From: Peristeroidobacter agariperforans
GTDB lineage: Bacteria > Pseudomonadota > Gammaproteobacteria > Steroidobacterales > Steroidobacteraceae
Reading direction: 5' to 3'
Length of the DNA stretch: 64,000 nt
Assembly (NCBI RefSeq): GCF_004138335.1
Contig: NZ_RYFW01000003.1
Coordinates: 558,001-622,000, forward strand
Shown: positions 25,089 to 34,529 of the stretch, in pieces
How the letters are laid out: each line of letters opens with the position of its first letter
Numbering within the stretch: the stretch's first letter is position 1
Notes under the pieces: generated by a model
Told to the model about the DNA's origin: nothing
Seen by the model: the letters and a program-made list of their open reading frames with translations, nothing else
Database searches by the model: none
Position numbers and translations under genes: made by a program

Positions 25089-27497
25089 ATGGATGCTTTT
25101 AGCGGGCGTACACGTGCTCGATGGATTCAGAGCTGCGTCGCCGTACTGGTGGCCACCTTTGCCTTCTTCATCAGCGCCGCGCGTGCCGATATCGTCATCT
25201 ACGACGATGTCATTGCACCGGGTTGGCAGAACTGGAGTTGGGCCGTCACTGACACGGCTCACGCGGCTACCGTGCACACAGGGGCCGCTTCACTGGCAGT
25301 TACACCAACAGCGTGGTCGGCTGCCTACCTTCGATCGGCGGCCGCGCCGATCGATACGCAAGGTCTACTCAATCTGACTTTCTGGGTGAACGGTGGCGCT
25401 GCGGGTGGGCAACGCTTGCAAGTCGTTGCAGTGGTGAACGACGTCGCGCAACCCGGCATCCCGATCGAAGTGCTGACACCGAATGTCTGGCAGCGCGTCG
25501 TTGTGCCGTTGAGCGCGCTCGGTGCAGACAGTCGCAACGACGTCAATGGATTCTGGATTCAGGAAGGGGCGGGGCAGGACTCACCCACCTTTTATGTGGA
25601 CGATATCGTTCTGGAGTCCGGCACTCCGCCGCCGCCGCCGCTGCGTATCGACGGCATGGGTATCTATGACGATGCCTTGATCAACGGCTGGCAAAACTGG
25701 AGTTGGGCGTCGGTCAATCCAGCCAGCACCGCCAGCGTCCATACTGGATCCACTTCCATCGCGGTCACGGCGGGCCCGTTCGCGGCGCTCTATCTACAGC
25801 ACAACGCATTTCCCAGTCAGCCGTACGCATCGCTGCGGTTCTGGATCAACGGCGGGCCGCAAGGCGGGCAGACGCTCAACGTCATCGCACTGTTGAACGA
25901 CGTTGCCCAACCCGCAGTGAGCCTCGGACCGCTTGCGCCGAACTCGTGGCAGGAGGTTACGATTCCCTTAGCGGATCTCGGCGTGGCGAATGCGGCGGCA
26001 CTCACCGGCATCTGGTTACAGGAGAGCGCGGGCGTAAACCAGCCGACCTTCTATGTCGACGATGTCGGACTGCAGTTCGCGGCGCCGCCAAGTACCGTCA
26101 ACGTTCGCGTGGATCCGCAGCGTCCGGGGCGCCGCGTGGATCACCGCTTGTTTGGTGTGAACGCCGCAGTATGGGATGCCGCCTTCCACTCGCCGAATAC
26201 CACTGCACTGCTCGAGGAGCTCGACAACAAGGTACTGCGTTTCCCGGGCGGATCGTTGTCGGACGTGTATCACTGGAGCACCAACACCAGCGAAGGTGAG
26301 ACCTTCGAGTGGGCGACGAGCTTCGATGAGTTCGCGCAGGTGGCGGTTGCGACGCAAGCCTCGGTCTTCATCACGGTGAACTATGGAACAGGCACTGCGG
26401 AGGAGGCGGCCGAGTGGGTCCGATATTCGAACAAGCTCAAGAAGTACTCGTTCAAGTATTGGGAAATAGGCAATGAAAACTACGGCGCCTGGGAGGCCGA
26501 CAACAACGATCGGCCGCACGATCCGGTGACCTACGCGAACCGATTCCGCGACTACTACCTGAAGATGAAGGCCGTGGATCCGAGCATCAAAGTCGGCGCC
26601 GTGGTCGCGCGGGGCGAAGACTCGGAGGTCATCTATACCGACCATCCGGTCACGAATCCTCGCACCGGTGAGGTTCATCTGGGCTGGACGCCGGTCATGC
26701 TGACGACGCTGCGCAACCTCGGCATCACGCCGGATTTCGTCATCTATCATCGCTACGAGCAGGGACCAGGCGGCGAGAGCGATTTGTTCCTGCTGAACTC
26801 CGCGGCGAGTTGGTCCAGCGATGCTGGCAACCTCCGGCAGATGGTCGACGATTACCTTGGAGCCAAGGGTCGCCGCGTCGAGTTGATTTGCACCGAGAAC
26901 AATTCGGTCTACAGCAATCCTGGCAAGCAGACCACCAGTCTGGTCAATGGACTGTTCCTGGCCGACAGCATCGGCAGCATTCTGCAGACGGAGTTCAAGG
27001 CGATGGTCTGGTGGGATTTGCGCAATGGCCGCGAAGCCGGCAACAACAATAGCTCGTCGCTGTATGGGTGGCGCCGCTATGGCGACTATGGCATCGTCAA
27101 CGATGCGGACCCGGCGGGCCCCGCCGACCGCTATCCCACCTTCTATGTTTACAAATTACTCAAACACTTCGCGCGCGGCGGAGAGTTAGTCGTAGCAGCC
27201 CAGAGCGACTACAGCAGTCTGGGTGTCTACGCGGTCCGCGACGGCGGCAAGTCGCTACGATTGTTGTTGATCAACAAGCATCCGAGCGCCAGCCTCGCTA
27301 CTTCCATCAACATCCCCGGGATGAAGAAAGGAGGCAAGGCGTGTGTGTACAGCTATGGCATTCCACAGGACGAAGCCGCACGCACCGGTGAAGGCTCAGC
27401 GGATGTGCAGCAGTCCAATCTGGTGATATCGGGCTCGACGCTGAAACATTCGCTGGCGCCATACTCCGCCACGGTGATCGACCTCGTTCTAGACTAA
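25089..27497 (+). CDS. modular secreted alpha-L-arabinofuranosidase-like clan GH-A enzyme
   Basis: An 802-residue protein: signal peptide (to about 33), two copies of a roughly 140-residue beta-sandwich domain (36-176 and 191-327), then a catalytic TIM barrel (from about 338) and a small C-terminal beta domain. The barrel has LRFPGGSLSDVYHW, the acid/base motif YWEIGNENYG (Glu463) and the nucleophile candidate ELICTENNSVYS (Glu603), the layout of GH51-like arabinofuranosidases. The N-terminal copies are probably carbohydrate-binding modules. AGGGGAAAAG precedes the ATG. With the xylanase and feruloyl esterase it would debranch arabinoxylan. Confidence 0.82.
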   Translation: MDAFSGRTRARWIQSCVAVLVATFAFFISAARADIVIYDDVIAPGWQNWSWAVTDTAHAATVHTGAASLAVTPTAWSAAYLRSAAAPIDTQGLLNLTFWVNGGAAGGQRLQVVAVVNDVAQPGIPIEVLTPNVWQRVVVPLSALGADSRNDVNGFWIQEGAGQDSPTFYVDDIVLESGTPPPPPLRIDGMGIYDDALINGWQNWSWASVNPASTASVHTGSTSIAVTAGPFAALYLQHNAFPSQPYASLRFWINGGPQGGQTLNVIALLNDVAQPAVSLGPLAPNSWQEVTIPLADLGVANAAALTGIWLQESAGVNQPTFYVDDVGLQFAAPPSTVNVRVDPQRPGRRVDHRLFGVNAAVWDAAFHSPNTTALLEELDNKVLRFPGGSLSDVYHWSTNTSEGETFEWATSFDEFAQVAVATQASVFITVNYGTGTAEEAAEWVRYSNKLKKYSFKYWEIGNENYGAWEADNNDRPHDPVTYANRFRDYYLKMKAVDPSIKVGAVVARGEDSEVIYTDHPVTNPRTGEVHLGWTPVMLTTLRNLGITPDFVIYHRYEQGPGGESDLFLLNSAASWSSDAGNLRQMVDDYLGAKGRRVELICTENNSVYSNPGKQTTSLVNGLFLADSIGSILQTEFKAMVWWDLRNGREAGNNNSSSLYGWRRYGDYGIVNDADPAGPADRYPTFYVYKLLKHFARGGELVVAAQSDYSSLGVYAVRDGGKSLRLLLINKHPSASLATSINIPGMKKGGKACVYSYGIPQDEAARTGEGSADVQQSNLVISGSTLKHSLAPYSATVIDLVLD
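25194..26069 (+). repeat. intragenic tandem duplication of a ~140-residue domain
   Basis: Copy 1 spans about 25194-25616 and copy 2 about 25659-26069, joined by a Pro-rich linker (PPPPPLRI). Both start IYDD, keep GWQNWSWA, and end FYVDD. Identity is visible over the whole length, including the motifs NVIALLNDVAQPAV and QVVAVVNDVAQPGI. The duplication adds binding modules to one enzyme. Confidence 0.8.
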
Positions 27498-27598
27498 GGA
27501 GTTGGTCGGGCAAGCGGCTCAGAGCCTCAAGGCGTTCGCTGCGAACGACCGAGATCTATGCGCTTGCGGCCATACAGACGAGCGTCCATGGACAATGA

Positions 27599-27790
27599 TC
27601 CCGGGCCGATCGCGAGGCGCCGGGACATTTTGTGTTCTACGAGATCTTCGTGAGCCAGGCGGATTTCGAGGCTCACAACGCCACACCTCATGTGCAGTCA
27701 TGGTTTGCCAGGTTGCCTGAACTGGCCGATGGAGGCGTGAACGTAGTACGTATGGAGATCCTTGGTAATAGAACAGATGCGCGGCGTTGA
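27599..27790 (+). pseudogene. C-terminal remnant of an antibiotic-biosynthesis-monooxygenase (ABM) domain protein
   Basis: The frame, open from 27599, reads APGHFVFYEIFVSQADFEAH followed by NATPHVQSWFARLPELADG and a short VVRMEIL strand before the stop. This matches the second half of ABM-fold monooxygenases (FVFYEVYxxxxAFEAHxxTPH). The N-terminal half is missing: a stop lies just upstream and only a frameshifted short ATG frame from 27588 remains. The whole 27498-27870 gap holds only this relic. Confidence 0.5.
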
Positions 27791-27870
27791 TTGGGACTGT
27801 TGGTTGACAATCAGGTGTGGTAGTACGGCTCCGTGGACGGCGCTACCCACTTTGCAACCGAACCAATCCC

Positions 27871-28902
27871 ATGCCAAGAAAATCGATACTGATTGCCAGT
27901 CTTGCGGCGGCGGGCGTGATCGGTGGATTGGCCTACTGGGCGTTGCCTGGGGAACAAAGCGTGATGCGTGCGCCACCTCGTGCGGAAGCTAAAGACAAGA
28001 ACAGCGACACCATTGCATATAAGTGGCAATGGCAGAATTTCAGCAAGAGCGAGTCAGCACCCGACGCTGGCGAGGACTCCGAAGTGTCTGCCAACGTCGT
28101 GCTGATCTACAGAATTCTGCAGAGCATGAAGCTCGATGAAAATGGCCGTGTGGTGCCGGATCAAACGATGAAGGAAGCACTCGAGCAGGGATTTGACGAG
28201 CTGGGACCCAATCTGAACGCGGCGGCCATGTCAGAGCTGCAGACGTTGATTCGCACCGGGTTGGCGGGGCAGGCAGGAGAAGAAGCGGCGCAGATCCTGG
28301 AAAACTACTATCGATTTCGTCTGGCAGAGAGGGAGTTCGAAGGGCAACCGCTCGACCAAACGCCCGCCGACCGCTACGAAGAACTGGTGCAGCTGCGACG
28401 CAGCTATCTCGGCGCAGAAACCGCTGACAAATTGTTCGAAGTGGAAGATACCAATGGGCGCCACATGCTCGCCGCCATCGCGATTCAGACGAACGCGAAC
28501 TTGACGGATGAAGAGAAACAGACTCAGCAGCAGGCCTTGCAGGAGCAGTTGAACGATCGGCTGCTAGCGCTGGGGCTGTTGGCGCCGGAAGAGGCAGCAG
28601 CGGAAAAGGTGCAACGGCTGCGTGAGGAAGGCGCGTCGAGCGCCGACATTTACGCCACCCGTAAAGAGCTTCTGAGCGCGGAAAGCGCGCGCGATCTGGC
28701 CGCGGCCGACCGTGAAGAGGCAGCCTGGCAAAGCCGCTTCAATGGTTTTTGGCAGGCGCGACGCTACGTCGTGCAGGCGGGTTTGGACGAGGTCGAGCGT
28801 GAGCGCCAGATCGAACAATTATTCGAGCAGTACTTCAGTCCCGAAGAGCGGGAACGGGCTCGCCTGACGAGTTCCGATTGGCAGGCGCGTGATGCGAAGT
28901 AG
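27871..28902 (+). CDS. lipase-specific foldase (Lif/LifO family), divergent
   Basis: A 343-residue protein with a membrane-anchor helix (residues 5-24) and a long helical periplasmic part, as in steric chaperones for secreted lipases. The C-terminal half carries the family pattern EKVQRLREEGASSADIYATR followed by AESARDLAAADREEAAWQSR. The N-terminal activating motif RxxFDY(F/C)LSA is not found: the matching region reads MKEALEQGFDELG. The ATG at 27871 fits the anchor; the frame is open further up. A small secreted hydrolase lies 172 bases downstream and could be its client. Confidence 0.72.
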   Translation: MPRKSILIASLAAAGVIGGLAYWALPGEQSVMRAPPRAEAKDKNSDTIAYKWQWQNFSKSESAPDAGEDSEVSANVVLIYRILQSMKLDENGRVVPDQTMKEALEQGFDELGPNLNAAAMSELQTLIRTGLAGQAGEEAAQILENYYRFRLAEREFEGQPLDQTPADRYEELVQLRRSYLGAETADKLFEVEDTNGRHMLAAIAIQTNANLTDEEKQTQQQALQEQLNDRLLALGLLAPEEAAAEKVQRLREEGASSADIYATRKELLSAESARDLAAADREEAAWQSRFNGFWQARRYVVQAGLDEVERERQIEQLFEQYFSPEERERARLTSSDWQARDAK

Positions 28903-29074
28903 AGGTGTGCGTTATGACGCGGATACCTCAGCTGCCATTTCTGTCCAGATCAGGAAAGTGAGGTCATATTGTTCCTGAATACGGTTACCTAAGATCCCCA
29001 GCGTGGGTTGGTCAACGCCAATTCATGCAGGCTGACCGTGCCGATCATGGAAGCTCAAACTTTGGGGGGTAATC

Positions 29075-29746
29075 GTGAACATCAAAGTACTCATTGGGTC
29101 CGCGCTCTTGCTTGGCTGCTTGATGTCGCCAGGCGCATTTGCCCAGACTTGCAGTGTTAGCATTCAAAGCGGAATCGGTGCTCGATTCTACGTGCCCAGC
29201 GGTGGTGACGGGCGTTACAACATCTTGGGGTGGGGCAACGGTACCGGCGGCGGTGCAACCACGTACTCGGGTTTGCTGACGGCCGCTGCTCAACGTTGCG
29301 TTTTGGTGGCGGCTGCTACCACCGCGAGTTCTGGAAGCGGTACTGACGTTCGCGACGCTGTCAGTCAAGCGAGGAGCCGTTACGCCGGCATCCTCAATCC
29401 AGCTCCAAAAATCTGTACCTCGGGTCACTCGCAAGGCGGCGGTGGTTCTTTCAACGCTGCAAACGTCATTGGCTCAGCGGTGTCATGTGTCATTGCCGTT
29501 CAGCCCGATACGGTTTTCACGGTCAGAATCCAGCGCCCCGTGGCTGCCAACGTGGACGTTACTTGCATCTTCAGTACTGGTGACACGTTGGCCCCTGCAT
29601 TGCCCAGCAACGCGGCGAACTGCAGGCGCAACTCGACCATTTACAGACAGGTAACGACCATCGGCACTCACTTCGCACCTGTTTCCGGCACCGGTGGCGC
29701 GGTCGGCGCAGCAATGCGTAGCCAGATTGACCGTTTGCTGCTTTAG
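29075..29746 (+). CDS. small secreted alpha/beta hydrolase (lipase/polyesterase-like)
   Basis: A 223-residue protein with a signal peptide ending GAFAQ. The mature part has the nucleophile elbow TSGHSQGGGGSFNAA, an acid candidate in FSTGDTLAPALP and a histidine in IGTHFAPVSG, giving a plausible Ser-Asp-His triad. It is short, like cutinases and chlorophyllase/PHB-depolymerase relatives, not like the roughly 300-residue lipases usually served by Lif. Cysteines are numerous (five in the mature chain), so disulfides are likely. A strong terminator follows. Confidence 0.7.
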   Translation: MNIKVLIGSALLLGCLMSPGAFAQTCSVSIQSGIGARFYVPSGGDGRYNILGWGNGTGGGATTYSGLLTAAAQRCVLVAAATTASSGSGTDVRDAVSQARSRYAGILNPAPKICTSGHSQGGGGSFNAANVIGSAVSCVIAVQPDTVFTVRIQRPVAANVDVTCIFSTGDTLAPALPSNAANCRRNSTIYRQVTTIGTHFAPVSGTGGAVGAAMRSQIDRLLL

Positions 29747-29775
29747 TCGCTGTCAGCTTGGTTCTCTAAAAAGGA

Positions 29776-29802
29776 CCCCAACCATTCGCGGTTGGGGTTT
29801 TT
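29776..29802 (+). terminator. intrinsic terminator after the secreted hydrolase
   Basis: Perfect 8-bp stem CCCCAACC (29776-29783) and GGTTGGGG (29790-29797), 6-nt loop, then TTTTT (29798-29802). An A run at 29768-29772 could let it work in reverse. It separates the hydrolase from the FKBP gene, whose ATG follows 24 bases later. Confidence 0.9.
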
Positions 29803-29825
29803 GTGCGTTTCAGCGGGCAAACCCA

Positions 29826-30593
29826 ATGAAAAGAAACAAATGCGCGGTCGCTGTGTTGGCGCTGACTCTGGCGTGCATGGGCGGCTGCAATCGACTGCCT
29901 GCATCTGCCGACGTAGCAGAAGCAGGAGCAGTGGCCCCGGAAGGCCAACCAGAGTTCAAAACTCTGGAAGATCGTTATAGCTATGCCTACGGAGCTCATC
30001 TGGCGGAACAGTTCAGGGCCGAAGGCATCGAGATGAACGTCGCCCTCATGGCGGCTGCGATGCAGGCTGTGCTCGAGGGCGGCGAGAAGAAGATGTCTGC
30101 TGGAGAAATTGCCGCAACGATTCAACTCTATCAAGAAGCTCATGCTAAGCAGAAAGAAGCAGAATGGGCGGCGGCAACCGCAGCAAACAAAAGCGCAGGC
30201 GAGATCTTCCTGAGAGAAAACGCCAGGAAGGAAGGTGTGGTAGTCACCAAGAGCGGCTTGCAGTACAAGGTGGTCGCCAAGGGAAGTGGCGGATATAGAC
30301 CGACCGTAGAGGATGACGTGACAGTTCACTATCGAGGCAGGCTGATCGATGGGACCGAATTCGACAGCACTTACTCACGTGGCGAGCCTTACAGCACCAG
30401 CGCCAAAGCGCTCATCGAAGGCTGGGCCGAGGCACTGCAGTTGATGTCGGAAGGCGCCAGGTGGGAATTGTATGTCCCTGCCAACCTGGCTTATGGAGAA
30501 GCGGGATCGCCGCCCTATGTTGGACCCAACGCTGTGTTGATCTTCGAGGTGGAGCTGCTCGAGATCGAACCGAGGCAGGCGTCGACCGACTAG
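29826..30593 (+). CDS. FKBP-type peptidyl-prolyl isomerase lipoprotein (FkpA/Mip type)
   Basis: A 255-residue protein with a lipoprotein-like signal (LALTLACMGGC). An N-terminal dimerisation helix region (about 45-135, YSYAYGAHLAEQF and the helix EAHAKQKEAEWAAATAANKS) precedes the C-terminal FKBP domain: GLQYKVV, DDVTVHYRGRLIDGTEFDS, WAEALQLMSEGARWELYVP and IFEVELLEI. It accelerates proline isomerisation in the periplasm and often has chaperone activity. Standing beside a lipase foldase and secreted enzymes, it probably helps exported protein folding. Confidence 0.9.
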   Translation: MKRNKCAVAVLALTLACMGGCNRLPASADVAEAGAVAPEGQPEFKTLEDRYSYAYGAHLAEQFRAEGIEMNVALMAAAMQAVLEGGEKKMSAGEIAATIQLYQEAHAKQKEAEWAAATAANKSAGEIFLRENARKEGVVVTKSGLQYKVVAKGSGGYRPTVEDDVTVHYRGRLIDGTEFDSTYSRGEPYSTSAKALIEGWAEALQLMSEGARWELYVPANLAYGEAGSPPYVGPNAVLIFEVELLEIEPRQASTD

Positions 30594-30823
30594 CGAGGGG
30601 CGCCTTCCAACTCCGCCCGCACCCGGGCCCGATCATCGATGCGTCCAAGCTGCCCCGGCTGCGCACCTGTCGGCCGCGACTAAATCGATCGAGCTAAATC
30701 GCAGAACTGCTCATCGATGAGCACTGTTCCGGGCGCCATCGAATAATCCTGCGACGGCACCAACGGCAGTCTCCAGGCATTGTCGTCCCTATCTAGGCGC
30801 ACGAGCATTGCAGGGTGGGGACG

Positions 30824-31966
30824 ATGAGGCTTGCTCAATTCATTGCTGCCGATATGGCGGGGATTCTGCAGGAGTGGGAGGAGTTTGCGCGATCGCTGCC
30901 CTGCGCCCGTTCCATGGATCCGAAGGAGTTGCGAGACCACGCCGGCAAGATTCTGAAGACGATCGCGAGCGATATGGAGTGTCCGCAGAACGCCGACGAA
31001 GAGCTGTCCCAGTCCCAGGGTCATAGCGATGCCGCCGAAGAGGCCGGTGATTCGGCGGCTCAGCAGCACGGCGGCGGCCGCCTCGAGGATGGGTTCTCGA
31101 TGCCGGAGATGGTCGCTGAGTTCCGTGCGCTACGCGCCAGTGTGCTGCGGCGATGGCGAGAGCAGGACGCTCCTGCCGAGGACGCCATCGATCAGGTGAC
31201 CCGGTTCAATGAAGGCATCGACCAGGCACTGAGCGAATCGGTCAAGCGCTTCTGGGACCGGCTCAACCGCACTCGCGAGCTGTTCATGGGCGCGCTGGGC
31301 CATGACTTGCGTAGCCCGTTGCAAGTCATCCTGAGCGCGGCAGCTTATCTGCAGAAGCCTGAAACGCCGGCACGCAAGCACTCCGACATGGTGGATCACG
31401 TGCGTGACAGCGCGCAGCAGATACACACCATGATCGAGGAACTGCTCGACGTTGCGCATACCAAGCTCGGCGGTCAGTTGCCGATCAACCCGCGGCCCGT
31501 CGATGCGGCCGAAGTCTGCAATCGCGTGATCGGGGAGCTGCGAACAATCTACTCCGATCGGGAGTTCAGATTCGACTCGGCAGGGGATGTAAAGGGGGTT
31601 TGGGATGGTGGACGGCTGCAACAGCTGATGTCGAATCTGCTGAAGAACGCCGTTCAACATGGCGCCGCCGACCAGCCAATTTTGGTGTCGTTGCAGGGCG
31701 ATCGCGAGACGCTCGCGATCAACGTACACAATGATGGCGAGGCCATTCCAAAGCGCATCATAGATCGCATCTTCGAGCCATTGGTGCGCGCAGACAGCTC
31801 GGAACCGGGGACGAATGCCAGAGGCAATATGGGCCTCGGACTGTACATTGCATGCTCCGTGGCGCGGGCTCATCACGGCTCCATCGATGTGCAATCGAGC
31901 GATGCCGCCGGTACGACCTTCAAAGTGTTGCTGCCGAAGAATGGATCGGGCCGCTCGAATGGCTAA
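30824..31966 (+). CDS. sensor histidine kinase with RsbRD-like N-terminal domain
   Basis: A 380-residue soluble kinase. Residues 1-120 look like an RsbRD/globin-like input domain (IAADMAGILQEWEEFARSL; RASVLRRWREQ). Then come the phospho-acceptor motif FMGALGHDLRSPLQVI, the N box LMSNLLKNAVQHG and the G box GNMGLGLYIACSVARAH. The ATG at 30824 follows AGGGTGGGG; a GTG at 30815 is an alternative. Its stop overlaps the start of the next kinase by 8 bases. The preceding 230 bases (30594-30823) show no confident gene. Confidence 0.85.
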   Translation: MRLAQFIAADMAGILQEWEEFARSLPCARSMDPKELRDHAGKILKTIASDMECPQNADEELSQSQGHSDAAEEAGDSAAQQHGGGRLEDGFSMPEMVAEFRALRASVLRRWREQDAPAEDAIDQVTRFNEGIDQALSESVKRFWDRLNRTRELFMGALGHDLRSPLQVILSAAAYLQKPETPARKHSDMVDHVRDSAQQIHTMIEELLDVAHTKLGGQLPINPRPVDAAEVCNRVIGELRTIYSDREFRFDSAGDVKGVWDGGRLQQLMSNLLKNAVQHGAADQPILVSLQGDRETLAINVHNDGEAIPKRIIDRIFEPLVRADSSEPGTNARGNMGLGLYIACSVARAHHGSIDVQSSDAAGTTFKVLLPKNGSGRSNG

Positions 31967-34409
31967 TGACCCGCTAGGCTTCTTACAAGGTGGGGGCAGA
32001 GTGGGCGCCATGATGCGCGAGCATGATTGGTCCCACTCACCGCTCGGCCCCCCCGCTTCATGGCCGCAATCGTTGCGCTCCGTCGTGGGGCTGCTGCTGC
32101 AGTCGCAGTTCCCCATGTTCGTCGCCTGGGGCAAGGAGCTCGGGTTTCTTTACAACGACCCCTACGCCGAGGTGCTCGGCAGCAAACACCCGCAATCGCT
32201 GGGCTCGCGCTTCTACGATATCTGGTCGGAGATCTGGCCGGACATCAGTCCGCTCATCGAAGCGGCGATGGCCGGGCGAGCAACCTACCGTGAGAACCTG
32301 CCCTTACTGATGAATCGCCGGGGCTATGACGAACAGACCTGGTTCACCTTTTCGTATTCTCCGGTGCGCGACGAGAGCGGCGCGGTGGCGGGGATGTTCT
32401 GCGTTTGTACCGAAACGACCGAACTGATGCTGGCTGAGCGCGCAAGAGGGGAAGCGCACGCGAGCGTCGTTAGAAGCGAGCAGCGTTTGCGGGCGCTGGT
32501 GACGGCAACCTCGGACATCATCTACCGCATGAATCCCGATTGGACGGAAATGCTCGAGCTGGCGGGACGAGGCTTCCTCGAAGATACCGAGCAGCCCAGG
32601 GCGAGCTGGCTCGCCAACTACATTCATCCGGACGATCAAGCGATGATCGCCGCCGCAATCGACAAGGCCATCGCGACCAAGAGCGTTTTCGAGCTCGAGC
32701 ACCGGGTGCGCAGAGCCGATGGCACGTGGGGCTGGACTGCCTCACGAGCGATTCCGATATTCGATGCCAACGGTGATCTGTTGGAGTGGTTCGGCGCGGC
32801 CACGGATATCACGAGCCGCAAGGAAGACGAGCAAGCGTTGCAACAGCAAGTGGCTACGACGGTGGCGGAGCGCAATTTGCTGGCCGACATGGTCGAAGGC
32901 ACCGACTCGTTCGTGCAGGTGTTCGATCTGGATTTTCGGTTCATGGCAATCAATCGCGCCTCTGCGGACGAATTCGAGCGGGTGTTCGGCGTTCGTCCTC
33001 GAGTGGGGCAGACCATCGACGAAGTTCTCGCACATCGACCCGATGATCTCGTGCAGGTGAAAGGGCTGTGGGGTCGCGCGCTCGCCGGTGAGGCATTCAC
33101 CACCGTGCAGGCATTCGGAGATCCCGACAACGACCGGCGCAGCTATGAGATCCGGTTCAATGTGCTGCGCAATCGGGAGGGACAGCGAATCGGCGCGTAT
33201 CAGTTCGTGCACGACGTGACCGAACGCTTGAGGGATCAGGCGCGCCTGCGCGCCGCGGAGGAGGCGCTCCGCCAGTCCCAGAAGATGGAAGCGGTCGGGC
33301 AGCTGACCGGTGGCCTCGCTCACGACTTCAATAATCTGCTCGCCGCCATCGGCGGCAGCGTGTCGCTGATCGAGAAGCGGCTGAAGGACGGCAAACCTGG
33401 CATCGAGAAATACCTCGACGCAACTCGCGACGCCGTTCGACGTGCTGCAACGTTGACGCAGCGGCTGCTCGCGTTCTCACGGCGTCAAACCCTGGATCCC
33501 AAACCGGTCGATTTGAACAGATTGATTGGGGGGATGGAGGAACTGATCCGGCGCACGATGGGACCGCAGGTCGAAGTCGAAGTGCGCGGCGCCGAAGGCC
33601 TGTGGGCCACCCGGCTGGACATTTCGCAGCTGGAGAATTCGTTGCTGAACCTGTGCATCAATGCGCGGGATGCGATGTTGCCGAATCCCGGCGTGCTCGT
33701 CATCGAGACTTCGAACCAGATTTTCGACGAGGAGGCGGCACGCGCCCGAGACGTCGCACCTGGCCAGTATGTCGCGCTTCGGGTTATTGATGTCGGGACT
33801 GGGATGACGCCCGAAGTGGTCGCGCGTGCCTTCGATCCCTTCTTTACTACCAAGCCTCTGGGTCAAGGCACTGGCTTGGGCCTGTCGATGATCTATGGCT
33901 TCGTTCGGCAATCCGGCGGGAATGTCAGTATCGAATCGCGGGTGGGGCGGGGTACGCAGATCACGCTTCTCTTTCCGCGATACAGCGGCGCCGTGGAGCC
34001 GGGTGCCGAGCCTGCCGAGGCTGACGGCGGGATTGGGTGCGGAAGCCAGACTTTGTTGGTCGTCGATGACGAACCGATCATGCGCATGCTGATCGCCGAT
34101 GTGCTGCGGGAGGCGGGCTACAGGATACTGCTGGCGACGGATGGATCGTCCGCGACGAAGATCATCGAGAGCGATGCGCACATTGATTTACTGGTCACCG
34201 ATGTCGGTTTACCCGGCGGGATGAATGGTCGCCAGATCGCGGATTTCGCGCGGCTCAGTCGGCCAGACCTGCGCGTGCTGTTCATCACCGGATATGTGGA
34301 GAACGCCGCGGTCGGCGACGGACAACTGGAACCGGGGATGGAGTTGCTGACCAAACCGTTCGAAATGCACGTGCTGGCCGAGCGGATTCAAACCATGTTG
34401 CAGAGCTGA
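31959..34409 (+). CDS. hybrid sensor histidine kinase (three PAS, HisKA, HATPase, receiver)
   Basis: An 816-residue soluble protein from the ATG at 31959. A first PAS-like domain (PMFVAWGKELGFLYNDPYAE) is followed by a PAS_3 (about 170-280, WLANYIHPDD) and a PAS_4 region (about 300-410). The H box is QLTGGLAHDFNNLLAAIGG, the N box NLCINARDAML, then a DxGTGM G1 box and a GLGLSMIYGFVRQSGG G2 box. The C-terminal receiver has VVDDEPIM and the phospho-Asp in LLVTDVGLPGG, with Lys in LTKPFE. PAS_3 is a common light/redox or ligand sensor fold. It overlaps the RsbRD kinase and lies 120 bases before kaiC-like. Confidence 0.92.
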   Translation: MANDPLGFLQGGGRVGAMMREHDWSHSPLGPPASWPQSLRSVVGLLLQSQFPMFVAWGKELGFLYNDPYAEVLGSKHPQSLGSRFYDIWSEIWPDISPLIEAAMAGRATYRENLPLLMNRRGYDEQTWFTFSYSPVRDESGAVAGMFCVCTETTELMLAERARGEAHASVVRSEQRLRALVTATSDIIYRMNPDWTEMLELAGRGFLEDTEQPRASWLANYIHPDDQAMIAAAIDKAIATKSVFELEHRVRRADGTWGWTASRAIPIFDANGDLLEWFGAATDITSRKEDEQALQQQVATTVAERNLLADMVEGTDSFVQVFDLDFRFMAINRASADEFERVFGVRPRVGQTIDEVLAHRPDDLVQVKGLWGRALAGEAFTTVQAFGDPDNDRRSYEIRFNVLRNREGQRIGAYQFVHDVTERLRDQARLRAAEEALRQSQKMEAVGQLTGGLAHDFNNLLAAIGGSVSLIEKRLKDGKPGIEKYLDATRDAVRRAATLTQRLLAFSRRQTLDPKPVDLNRLIGGMEELIRRTMGPQVEVEVRGAEGLWATRLDISQLENSLLNLCINARDAMLPNPGVLVIETSNQIFDEEAARARDVAPGQYVALRVIDVGTGMTPEVVARAFDPFFTTKPLGQGTGLGLSMIYGFVRQSGGNVSIESRVGRGTQITLLFPRYSGAVEPGAEPAEADGGIGCGSQTLLVVDDEPIMRMLIADVLREAGYRILLATDGSSATKIIESDAHIDLLVTDVGLPGGMNGRQIADFARLSRPDLRVLFITGYVENAAVGDGQLEPGMELLTKPFEMHVLAERIQTMLQS

Positions 34410-34529
34410 TGCTACTCGCGGCCGCGGACACGACGAGCATCGGAACTTTTCGGCGACTTTGTAAGTTTTCACCGTCGATGACACTACCAATGTGGAGCGC
34501 ACGTATCCCACTTAAAAGAGGAGCTGCGC

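Noticed and set aside
30680-30808. Possible 42-residue frame on the minus strand before the RsbRD kinase
   Set aside because: The translation looks partly protein-like, but there is no ribosome binding site or recognisable family, and it lies in a likely promoter region.
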